12,858 nucleotides of DNA from DATNFP01 sp035606335. GTDB taxonomy: Bacteria > Bacteroidota > Bacteroidia > Chitinophagales > Chitinophagaceae. Positions 6,183 to 12,858 of this stretch are shown in pieces. The DNA is taken from positions 1 through 12,858 of the forward strand of contig DATNFP010000140.1 of assembly GCA_035606335.1 (NCBI GenBank), given 5' to 3'. The stretch's first letter is position 1; each line of letters begins with the position of its first letter. Position numbers and translations under genes: made by a program. The notes under the pieces were generated by a model. That model was not told the DNA's origin. It did no database searches and was given only the letters and a program-made list of their open reading frames with translations.

Positions 6183-9100
6183 TTAAATAACATATTTTGG
6201 CACTTCTACTAAGTGAAGCTGTCCCAATAAGTCTATTTTTATTTTAACTCCTTTCATACTACTCACGCTAGCCTGAATACATCTGCCTGCCTTTTTATCT
6301 GCTAAGCTTTCCTTTGGTTCTGTCTCGTACTGTTGATTAAACCAATAATTGCCTGACGTAAGTTTTCTAACACGAAATATAAATGGTGCAATAGTTTTAT
6401 AATCTTTGAATTCAATTGCTTTTTGTAAACCCTCCTGTGGCAGTCCAAATACAAAACATTCATTTTGTTGCATGCTTATTATATATTGCCAATCATCTTT
6501 TGGCAATTGTTCCAAAAAAGATTCAGAAAACTCACGGTTATTAAATAAAATACTATCCCAGCATTCTTTTACATCTTTAATAATAACAGGTAATCCCCAC
6601 TTTTTGCGCTCTACAGCATGCCAAAATGTTACTACATGCTCTTTTAATTTCCCTTCCTTGTCCCGATAAATGGCGATGTGGTGATTATTACCCGGCTTAA
6701 CATACTTTTCAAATTCTATGTCCCAGGTTTTATCGTTTACTACTATTGGAACTACAGAGCTTGCATCCAAACCGGTAAACATTCTTATACGCTTTATAGG
6801 TATCTTTTTTTCTTCATTCAACCATACGGGTTTATTTTCCAAATCTTTCCATGCTTGCTTATGATCATTGTCATATTCTTTTAACCTATCTGCGACTTTT
6901 TCTTTTACAGCTTTATCAACTATAAATGCCACATCCTTACTCGTGAGTGTATTTAGAGGGTATTTTTTTACATATTCGGGCTTAATATCTTCTATTATAA
7001 CATGAGTAAGCATTTTATTATTTGCAATGTCGAGCCATACCGGATCCTTTTTTATATTCTTAAAAGCCAGGACAGGATCGTTATCGTATTTTGTCAACCA
7101 TTGCAATACATTTTGTTTTATATCCTTGTCAATTATTTTATCGAAGTGTCTGAATTTACTATCAAATTTTACTGTTTTTGAGGTTTTGTAATTGATCCTG
7201 CCATATACATTTTCTTCACTTAGTGCTCCGCGTGGTGTAAGGATATTTTGTTGCGCTATTTTTCTGCTTCTTCCCTTTTTTTCCAGCCTTCGACTATACG
7301 TTACTACTTTTTTGCCTGGCTTATATGAAATATTAATGTCAGCTATGTGTTCTGCCACCTCGGCAGTACTAAATGGTTTAAACTGCAGCAGATAGTTGTC
7401 AAGTAATGATAGTTTGTATTTGTATTCCGTCATTTGAACCGTTTCATAAATTTCTTTTTTTGTATGTTCAGAGTTAAGGTTATTGATCCGCTGAATGATG
7501 CGTTGTTCCGTACAGGCAATTGTTAAAGCATCTATGGCATGGTGACGGTGATCATCTCGCTTATGCCAATCTTTTATCCGTTCGACAAAATGTGTCTGCT
7601 CGTCATGATGTATTTCTATTTGCTCAGTAAGACCTGCGGTTCTATATTTTTCTATATTTAATTTTTCCAGTACTGAATTCCATCCCCAAAGTTCACGCAG
7701 CCTTTGAGTAATAGTGCCACTTGTGGCATAAACATGGCGACATACACCTTCCAATAGCCCTTTCGCTTTACGAGCAATATACCTTGTTTCATTTAGCTGA
7801 CGAATTATAAAATCTGATTGTAAATTGACGGACTGACATAATAGATTTTCGTATTTGGTTTTAGATATGCGTTTATCTGTATATGCCTTTTCAATGCACG
7901 TAACAAATGCATTGTAATCTTCCTTACTACGCCTATCGTACATATAGTCAAACGCACAAAAATTATTTTTGGCAAATTCACCACTATTATACGCCCTATG
8001 GCATATAGTTTTATTACTAAAGGAATCGTCGAAACGAAGAGAGCGTGGTATAATATGTTCTATTTCATAATCGCCGGAAAATAACTCTGCAAAACTAATA
8101 GTTTTGCCAGGTTCATAAGGTGAACATTCATTAAATTCCTTCCAAAGCCGATATTTTTCAATATCACGTTTACTTACTTTTTTCTTTTTAAACATGACAT
8201 GTTCTAACAATTTTTTTTCGATTTCTTTATTTTCTCTTTCTCGTTTATTATTTCTTATATAGTTGTCATTGCGTTCTTCTCTATTTTGACGCAATTCTCT
8301 AGCCAGTTCCACGCGTATTTCATCGGGATGCCCATGTTTTTCTATAAGTGCATTTACAAGATTTACTAACTGATTTAATATTTTCTCAACTATGGGTTGA
8401 CGCAGACTATTTTTGGAAATTAACTCCAGCCTTTCTTTGAGTGACCTTTTTAAATTTTCTTCTTTGGTAAGGCTGTCTGAATGGTTGTATCCAGCTTGTT
8501 TACATGCTTTATCGTAAGTAAATCCCTGTTGTAAATAAGGCAATATTTTTCTGATTGCGCTGGCACTTTTATTGCCAAATCCACCTTTTGTAAGATCCAC
8601 TTGCTGTGCTATTTTAATAGCTATATCTTCCGCCAACTCAAAATGCCGAATTAATCTATTGATGCAATCTGTTTCACTCAAAGAATATATACAATGCCAA
8701 AGTTGATAAAGAGGCTGTTGTTCGAAAGCACCAGAAATATGCAATTTTTCAGAAATTTCGCCTGTATTATTATCAATGAATTGATATGATTCTGTTTTTA
8801 ACTCAAATGATAAAAGAGGATGCTCTTTTTTTAATATTTTTATTAGTTCAGCTTTTGTAAGATTGCCTTGCAAGCCCTTTTGTCGGATCTGTGCGTTTGT
8901 ATAGCAGCCATCTTTTTTTCCAATGCCAAGAATATCAAAAAGACGAGCCTGCGATAAATTTATATTTTCATCGAGATATGCGAATATTTTTAGCTTCTGC
9001 TCGTTTGAAATAGAGAATACCTCTCCTGTTTTGTTTTTTATAATAATGTTATTAATACTTTCCCATATCTTTTCTACCTGGAATAATGGCGAGCTGCGAG

Positions 9101-9920
9101 GGGCAACCTTAGGTCCGCCAAAAATCTCTTTCCCATTTTTATTTACATAAGTCTTACCCTCAAACTCACAAACATTTATAAGCCCCTTTTGTGATTTCAA
9201 ACGTCTTTGATAATAGATAATCTCATTTCGAACCTTTTGATAAAGATCATCGGTGAGCAAATCTGGGTAGTGTGTTTTTTGTGTTTGCCAGATTTTATCA
9301 AATTCTTCGATATACGCAGCACGTGGGAATACTTTTTCTTTTATTCTATAAGCAGCATCAGTTTTATTATTTACAGAAAAATATTTACTCAGTTCGGTAT
9401 AAAAATGTTGGCCTATCGTTTGCCCTGCAGCGTGTATAATATTATACCTATTGTTTACTTCCTGTACGTATTCTGTCTGTTTTGCATCACCTATATTATC
9501 ACGTGTACTGTGATTGTAGCCACGACGTTGGTTTAGGTGTAACCATATACGGCCAAGTTCCCCCAAAGACACTTGCTGAGAAATTGCTCGCGCTCGTAAT
9601 CCCCATATTTCAATTGGCGAAAGCTTTAACAGTAGGTGGCGGTCAGGCATCATATTATATTCACGCAATACTTTTAAGAGGGCTTTGCGACGAAGCTGGT
9701 AACGGTCTAATCCTTTGCGTTGAGTACGTTGCGTAGTACGGTGCTGATTTTTGCTGATAGCATTGCCTTGGGTAAACTCCCGTTCATCCTCAGAAGATAA
9801 AGGAATAATACGGACACCTATATCCTTTATAGCTATTGGTTTGCCATCTTTTTTTTCTACCAAAGCCCAACCAATGCTAGTGACACCAAGGTCGATACCT
9901 AAAGAATTAATGCTTGACAT
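6183..9920 (-). CDS. cas9: RNA-guided DNA endonuclease Cas9, type II-C
   Basis: From the ATG at 9920 the protein has 1245 residues. This start puts the RuvC-I motif SLGIDLGVTSIGWALVE at its normal place; a longer frame using TTG at 9968 would add 16 residues with no family counterpart. In order are RuvC-I (D10), an Arg-rich bridge helix (about 58-88), a recognition lobe (about 90-510), RuvC-II (E538 in IRVELARE), the HNH domain (H622 in YEIEHIIPRS, probable N645), RuvC-III (H794 and D797 in HRHHAIDALT) and a C-terminal PAM-interacting region. All nuclease residues are present, so it should cut both strands of crRNA-matched DNA. The C-terminal region contains a repeated module (about 930-967 and 1001-1038), each copy with YDND and PVWL. 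With no csn2 or cas4 nearby, the subtype is II-C. Confidence 0.97.
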   Translation of the reverse strand: MSSINSLGIDLGVTSIGWALVEKKDGKPIAIKDIGVRIIPLSSEDEREFTQGNAISKNQHRTTQRTQRKGLDRYQLRRKALLKVLREYNMMPDRHLLLKLSPIEIWGLRARAISQQVSLGELGRIWLHLNQRRGYNHSTRDNIGDAKQTEYVQEVNNRYNIIHAAGQTIGQHFYTELSKYFSVNNKTDAAYRIKEKVFPRAAYIEEFDKIWQTQKTHYPDLLTDDLYQKVRNEIIYYQRRLKSQKGLINVCEFEGKTYVNKNGKEIFGGPKVAPRSSPLFQVEKIWESINNIIIKNKTGEVFSISNEQKLKIFAYLDENINLSQARLFDILGIGKKDGCYTNAQIRQKGLQGNLTKAELIKILKKEHPLLSFELKTESYQFIDNNTGEISEKLHISGAFEQQPLYQLWHCIYSLSETDCINRLIRHFELAEDIAIKIAQQVDLTKGGFGNKSASAIRKILPYLQQGFTYDKACKQAGYNHSDSLTKEENLKRSLKERLELISKNSLRQPIVEKILNQLVNLVNALIEKHGHPDEIRVELARELRQNREERNDNYIRNNKRERENKEIEKKLLEHVMFKKKKVSKRDIEKYRLWKEFNECSPYEPGKTISFAELFSGDYEIEHIIPRSLRFDDSFSNKTICHRAYNSGEFAKNNFCAFDYMYDRRSKEDYNAFVTCIEKAYTDKRISKTKYENLLCQSVNLQSDFIIRQLNETRYIARKAKGLLEGVCRHVYATSGTITQRLRELWGWNSVLEKLNIEKYRTAGLTEQIEIHHDEQTHFVERIKDWHKRDDHRHHAIDALTIACTEQRIIQRINNLNSEHTKKEIYETVQMTEYKYKLSLLDNYLLQFKPFSTAEVAEHIADINISYKPGKKVVTYSRRLEKKGRSRKIAQQNILTPRGALSEENVYGRINYKTSKTVKFDSKFRHFDKIIDKDIKQNVLQWLTKYDNDPVLAFKNIKKDPVWLDIANNKMLTHVIIEDIKPEYVKKYPLNTLTSKDVAFIVDKAVKEKVADRLKEYDNDHKQAWKDLENKPVWLNEEKKIPIKRIRMFTGLDASSVVPIVVNDKTWDIEFEKYVKPGNNHHIAIYRDKEGKLKEHVVTFWHAVERKKWGLPVIIKDVKECWDSILFNNREFSESFLEQLPKDDWQYIISMQQNECFVFGLPQEGLQKAIEFKDYKTIAPFIFRVRKLTSGNYWFNQQYETEPKESLADKKAGRCIQASVSSMKGVKIKIDLLGQLHLVEVPKYVI

Positions 9921-9959
9921 GTTTATAAGAATATATTGATGAACGAAGTTTTGATAATA

Positions 9960-10089
9960 AGGAAGCAAAAAAGTTCAATTGCAAATCACAACCAATCAAG
10001 TTCCAATATATCACCCACGCTATACATGTTAAATAGAAATATCTAAATATTGTTGCTTAATTGACAAATATTCACTTTTTTTGCTTCCT
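9960..10089. repeat. Inverted repeat enclosing the crRNA-like unit
   Basis: AGGAAGCAAAAAAGT at 9960-9974 (plus strand) recurs on the minus strand at 10089-10074 with one extra A. The arms are about 100 nt apart and the pseudo-spacer plus repeat fragment lies between them. In a minus-strand transcript starting beyond 10089 the arms could form a stem of about 15 bp around the unit. The arms could also be paired protein-binding sites. Part of the match is an A run, which lowers its weight. Confidence 0.45.
9981..10021 (-). ncRNA. Candidate crRNA-like RNA: pseudo-spacer plus first 12 nt of the CRISPR repeat
   Basis: On the minus strand, 9992 to 9981 reads GTTGTGATTTGC, identical to the first 12 nt of the intact CRISPR repeats and able to pair with the tracrRNA anti-repeat at 10314-10325 (11 Watson-Crick pairs plus one G-U). 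The rest of the repeat is absent. Directly 5' of it, in the spacer position, 10014 to 9993 carries GTGATATA-TTG-GAACTTGATTG, which recurs on the plus strand at 10103-10126; the similarity stops exactly at the repeat boundary. A 29-nt spacer would extend to 10021. The unit lies 61-101 nt before the cas9 ATG on the same strand, so it may be in the cas9 leader or be its own short RNA ending near the T6 run at 9972-9967. Expression is not shown. Without it, the element could be a promoter or operator. Confidence 0.5.
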
Positions 10090-10102
10090 GATAGCAAATG
10101 TA

Positions 10103-10126
10103 GTGATATAATTGAGAACTTGATTG
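10103..10126 (+). promoter_or_regulatory. Partial protospacer matching the pseudo-spacer, or shared divergent promoter motif
   Basis: This plus-strand copy reads GTGATATA, an extra A, TTG, an extra A, then GAACTTGATTG. Against the pseudo-spacer, the 11 PAM-proximal bases are uninterrupted and the PAM-distal part matches only with two one-base gaps. Its 3' flank is AAAAATATT; I recall a TA-containing PAM (NNNNNTAAA) for the Flavobacterium columnare II-C Cas9, so this is not unreasonable. The site lies 63 nt before the tRNA and 183 nt before the cas9 ATG. A possible Bacteroidetes-type plus-strand promoter overlaps it (TTG at 10112-10114, TATTTTTT at 10132-10139), so bound Cas9 could block either direction. 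Confidence 0.45.
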
Positions 10127-10150
10127 AAAAATATTTTTTTTCATTTTTTA

Positions 10151-10170
10151 GAGTTCTTAGAGAAGAACTC
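10151..10170. repeat. 8-bp perfect hairpin upstream of the tRNA
   Basis: GAGTTCTT (10151-10158) and AAGAACTC (10163-10170) flank a 4-nt loop. Neither strand has a T run after the stem, so it is unlikely to be a terminator. It sits 19 nt before the tRNA-like gene and could be an operator or part of its leader. Confidence 0.4.
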
Positions 10171-10188
10171 CTATATTTTGTGAATGGT

Positions 10189-10258
10189 TGGCTCGTAGCA
10201 CAATGGACAGTGTGACGCATTCGAAGCGTTGGATCTGGGTTCGACCCCCAGCGAGCCC
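10189..10258 (+). tRNA. tRNA-Arg (anticodon TCG), slightly atypical
   Basis: A cloverleaf can be drawn. The acceptor strands are GGCTCG (10190-10195) and CGAGCC (10252-10257), followed by T8-A9. The D stem is GCAC/GTGT with GG in its loop. The anticodon stem is GACGC/GCGTT around the loop ATTCGAA, giving anticodon TCG, which reads the arginine codon CGA. The variable loop is 4 nt, and a perfect T stem CTGGG/CCCAG carries the loop TTCGACC. Two points are odd: the outermost acceptor pair would be T-C, and there is no base between the D and anticodon stems (position 26). CCA is not encoded. It may be a functional but unusual tRNA or a decaying copy. It lies between cas9 and tracrRNA, in tracrRNA orientation. 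Confidence 0.75.
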
Positions 10259-10300
10259 TTTTAACAATTTTAAGCAAAGGTAACAATATCATATAATTTC

Positions 10301-10378
10301 GTATTTTTGATGAGCAAATCACAATAAGGATTATTTTCCGTAGTGAAAACTTTTAGGGCGGCGTGAGTCGCCTTTTTT
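10301..10378 (+). ncRNA. tracrRNA
   Basis: GCAAATCACAAT at 10314-10325 is complementary to the first 12 nt of the CRISPR repeat (11 Watson-Crick pairs and one G-U). Further pairing can be drawn upstream: 10303-10313, with small bulges, pairs with the repeat segment TTTCAAAAT, giving the bulged duplex that Cas9 recognises. After it come a short GGA/TCC hairpin (10328-10339) in the nexus position, a single-stranded GTGAAAAC segment, and a 6-bp hairpin with a T6 tail. This order is what I remember of Bacteroidetes II-C tracrRNAs. The RNA loads crRNA onto Cas9 and, by family knowledge, provides the duplex cut by RNase III. The 5' end is not determined. No good promoter is seen between the tRNA and this RNA. 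Confidence 0.88.
10357..10378 (+). terminator. Intrinsic terminator of tracrRNA
   Basis: The stem GGCGGC/GTCGCC (10357-10362 and 10367-10372, with one G-U pair) closes on a GTGA loop of the stable GNRA type and is followed by six T. It sets the tracrRNA 3' end and fixes its strand. Confidence 0.9.
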
Positions 10379-10733
10379 ATTTCACAGAGAATTTTATCAA
10401 TGCAATAGGGGTTTCAAGTATTGTTTTACAAGATTTTTATTTTATTAGAGATATCCTTTATAAGCGTATAATTATTTCGACAGATCTATATCCTTTTGTT
10501 GAGCTAATTTAAAACATGCTTATTGTAACTACAAGGGTATTTTTCACGTATTATTTTGATTTTCCTATATATGTGATAGGGATCCAGGCGATGAACGGTG
10601 CTAACGCCGTGAAAGCAGAATAGTGGAAATGGCGATGGATACAAGAAACTTATTGTTTATGAATATGTCCTTAGTGGCAGATATACCTCTTCTTTACGCT
10701 ATGAGCTTTTGAAGTTCTCTTTTATATTGCAGT
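10379..10733. other. Intergenic stretch before the M1 peptidase gene
   Basis: These 355 nt follow the tracrRNA terminator and contain no credible gene; the longest ATG frame I found is 27 codons. The left two thirds are AT-rich. I cannot identify a convincing promoter, although one for the peptidase gene should lie here. No repeat-like or anti-repeat-like sequence was found in it. Confidence 0.5.
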
Positions 10734-12858
10734 ATGTTCCGAAGTATTGTATTGGTGTGTTGTTTGCTATTGGCAGGCGCACCGGCTATTGCGCAATTGA
10801 ATGATAACGATTTTCGCAATAGTAATAATCCGCTCTACTGGCAAAACCATAAACCTACCAAGGACTACTGGCAGCAGGATGTGCACTACGGGATAATGGC
10901 TTCGATAGACGAGGAGACAAATATGATCGACGGCCATGAAGTAATTACTTATTGGAACAACTCACCCGATACTTTACCTGTAGTATATTTTCACTTGTTC
11001 CAGAATGCTTTTGTGAAGGGCTCATACCTGCATCAACTGGAAAAGATGAACAAGGTGAAGTCGCACCTTGGCAAATATGAACAGGAGGGCAATGGTATAG
11101 TGCTGGATGGCCTGGAGGTGGATAATCATGCCGCGAATGTGGAGATAGATAATACGGTAATGAAGGTTATTTTGCCGAAGCCGCTATATCCCGGTCACAA
11201 GATCAGGATAGAGCTCAATTTTAAAACTTATTTTGATAATGGCAGCACCCGGCGCAGGATGGCGATGTATGATGCATGGGGTTTTAAGCATTATAACGGC
11301 ACGCAATGGTTCCCCAAGCTATGCGTGTATGACCGGAAGTTTGGCTGGGACACATACCAGCATCTGAATAGAGAATTTTACGGGGACTTTGGGTCTTATG
11401 ATGTGACACTGAACTTTGCATCGAATTATATAGTGGAGGCAACCGGGGAATTGCAGAACCGCAAAGAAGTGTTGCCTGACACACTGAGGGAGAAACTGGA
11501 TATCAAGAATTTTGCCCACAAAAAGTGGAATGAACCACCATCGATCATTATACCTTACAGCCATAACTCAAGAAAGTCATGGCACTTTGTAGCCAATAAT
11601 GTACATGACTTTGCATTTACTGCAGATCCATCGTACCGTATAGGGACAGCTTACTGGCACGGTATAGAATGCGTGGCACTGGTGCAGGAACCACATGCGG
11701 CGGGCTGGCAGAATGCGCCTGAATTTATAGCCCGGATAATAAAAACCTATTCGGAAGATATAGGTATGTACCAATATCCAAAGATGGTGGCAGCAGATGC
11801 CCGCGATGGTATGGAATACCCTATGCTGACACTGGATGGAGGCGCTAACCCGGGATACAGGAAACTATTGACACACGAGATAGGGCACAACTGGTTTTAC
11901 GGGATGGTAGGCAATAACGAAACTTATAGCGCGCCTATGGATGAAGGATTTACCCAATTCCTTACGGCATGGTCGCTAAGGAGGATAGATGGAGATACGC
12001 TACTGACAGGCATACCGAAGTCGTGGTACAGAAGGCAGTTTACAGAGCCTATAAATACGCTGGACATAAATGTGCTGGATGGGTATACTTACGATGCGCT
12101 GAACCAAAATGAGGTACCCATCAATACGCAATCGGACGACTTTAATAATGCATTGAACCAGGGAGGTGGGTATAGGGAAGTGTATTATAAAACAGCTTCG
12201 ATGCTGTATAACCTGCAATATGTGTTGGGAGATTCATTGTTCCTGCATGCGATGCAGCATTATTTCAAGCAATGGCAGTTCGCACATCCATATTTTGAAG
12301 ATTTCAGGACATCGGTATTTGACTATACACATGTGGACCTGAACTGGTTCTTTGATGAATGGTTTACTACTACCAAGCAAATAGACTTTGGCATAGGTGG
12401 CATCAGGAAAATAAAGGGAGCAGACAGCTTTGCCATACACCTTCGCAGGACGGGAGCTATGCAAATGCCAGTGGATTTTACTGTAACTGCAAAGGACGGC
12501 AGCAAACACAGCTTTTACATACCTAACAACTGGTATCAAAAACAAACCGAAGCAACCATATTGCCGAAGTGGTACGGGTGGGGGAAATTCGGCGCCAGTT
12601 ATACGGCGTATGTGCAAATACCAGGTGGCATAAAAAATGTAGCGATAGATACCACAGGCCGCCTGGCTGACAGGGCTATGATAGATAATTACAAGAGCAG
12701 GGGATTGCCCATAAGTCATCTGGCGATTAAGACTAAACTGGACGGAGGGCTTGCAGAACAAATTGAAAGAAGAAAATACCAGCTTTTTATACGGCCTGAT
12801 GTGTGGTATAATCCTATAGATGGAGTAAAGGTGGGAGCGCATGTAGAGGGTGACTATT
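10734..12858 (+). CDS. Secreted M1-family metallopeptidase, 3' end beyond window
   Basis: The frame is open from the ATG at 10734 to the window edge (708 codons, no stop), so the C-terminus is missing. Residues 1-21 are a signal peptide (FRSIVLVCCLLLAGAPAIAQ) with likely cleavage after AIA. Residues about 40-200 form the N-terminal beta domain of M1 enzymes. The zinc site is HEIGH at H381-E382-H385 with the third ligand E404, the exact HExxH-x18-E spacing of family M1. Upstream, the substrate-binding GxMEN position reads GMEYP (359-363), a variant seen in Bacteroidetes relatives as far as I remember. A likely catalytic Tyr lies in REVYYKTASML. It should act on peptides in the periplasm or outside the cell. 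It has no evident link to the CRISPR locus. Confidence 0.93.
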   Translation, partial: MFRSIVLVCCLLLAGAPAIAQLNDNDFRNSNNPLYWQNHKPTKDYWQQDVHYGIMASIDEETNMIDGHEVITYWNNSPDTLPVVYFHLFQNAFVKGSYLHQLEKMNKVKSHLGKYEQEGNGIVLDGLEVDNHAANVEIDNTVMKVILPKPLYPGHKIRIELNFKTYFDNGSTRRRMAMYDAWGFKHYNGTQWFPKLCVYDRKFGWDTYQHLNREFYGDFGSYDVTLNFASNYIVEATGELQNRKEVLPDTLREKLDIKNFAHKKWNEPPSIIIPYSHNSRKSWHFVANNVHDFAFTADPSYRIGTAYWHGIECVALVQEPHAAGWQNAPEFIARIIKTYSEDIGMYQYPKMVAADARDGMEYPMLTLDGGANPGYRKLLTHEIGHNWFYGMVGNNETYSAPMDEGFTQFLTAWSLRRIDGDTLLTGIPKSWYRRQFTEPINTLDINVLDGYTYDALNQNEVPINTQSDDFNNALNQGGGYREVYYKTASMLYNLQYVLGDSLFLHAMQHYFKQWQFAHPYFEDFRTSVFDYTHVDLNWFFDEWFTTTKQIDFGIGGIRKIKGADSFAIHLRRTGAMQMPVDFTVTAKDGSKHSFYIPNNWYQKQTEATILPKWYGWGKFGASYTAYVQIPGGIKNVAIDTTGRLADRAMIDNYKSRGLPISHLAIKTKLDGGLAEQIERRKYQLFIRPDVWYNPIDGVKVGAHVEGDY

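Noticed and set aside
9921..9968. Longer Cas9 starting at TTG 9968
   Set aside because: The 16 added residues have no counterpart in the family, and the ATG at 9920 puts RuvC-I D10 in its normal position.
9981..9992. Second tracrRNA on the plus strand, since GCAAATCACAAC is also an anti-repeat
   Set aside because: No nexus-like hairpin and no GC stem with T run follow it, unlike 10314-10378. The adjacent spacer-position match on the minus strand makes a repeat fragment the better reading.
10029..10322. 97-codon minus-strand frame
   Set aside because: It runs antisense through the tRNA and into the tracrRNA anti-repeat, and its protein resembles no family.
9921..10378. A tracr-L arrangement, where a long tracrRNA carries its own guide
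   Set aside because: The pseudo-spacer and repeat fragment are on the minus strand while tracrRNA is on the plus strand, so one RNA cannot contain both. A two-RNA model is needed.
10629..10712. 27-codon frame just before the peptidase gene as a leader peptide
   Set aside because: There is no attenuator hairpin or codon bias to support it, and frames this short are common by chance.

Overview
The window looks like a chromosomal segment from a Bacteroidetes bacterium, probably near the Chitinophagaceae. The evidence is a Bacteroidetes-type compact II-C Cas9, CRISPR repeats starting GTTGTGATTTGC, an M1 peptidase of the type common in that phylum, and a lack of strong Shine-Dalgarno sites. No species can be named from the sequence alone.

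Layout. The left part (44-3976) holds ordinary genes: a membrane-anchored J-domain protein, a possible 63-residue protein with its own terminator, a YgiD-type extradiol dioxygenase, a small membrane-anchored protein and an APC-family permease. Positions 3977-4622 are non-coding and rich in inverted repeats. Positions 4623-9920 hold a type II-C CRISPR-Cas locus. The array has only three 48-nt repeats and two 29-nt spacers. A perfect palindrome that should terminate transcription both ways separates it from cas2, cas1 and cas9, which form one operon on the minus strand. Beyond cas9 lie a complex 270-nt control region, a tRNA-Arg(TCG)-like gene and a tracrRNA (about 10301-10378, plus strand) ending in a clear intrinsic terminator. 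The right end is a secreted M1 metallopeptidase gene cut by the window edge.

How the CRISPR parts fit. The tracrRNA anti-repeat complements the 5' end of the repeat as read on the plus strand, so the array is transcribed on the plus strand towards cas2, against the cas operon. All Cas9 nuclease residues are present. cas1 and cas2 look intact, and csn2 and cas4 are absent, which defines subtype II-C.

The main discovery candidate lies between cas9 and the tRNA. On the minus strand at 9981-9992, in the presumed cas9 leader, the first 12 nt of the CRISPR repeat occur exactly, without the rest of the repeat. Immediately 5' of them, where a spacer would sit, is a sequence that recurs at 10103-10126 on the plus strand. 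The match has 11 uninterrupted bases at the seed end and stops exactly at the repeat boundary. This has the form of a crRNA-like RNA that could guide Cas9, with tracrRNA, to partially matched DNA in its own control region and repress without cutting. The idea parallels scaRNA, tracr-L and CreR autoregulation but with a different arrangement. A simpler alternative is a promoter or operator motif shared by two divergent transcripts. A second unusual point is the tRNA lying directly upstream of tracrRNA on the same strand, with no evident terminator and no convincing promoter between them.
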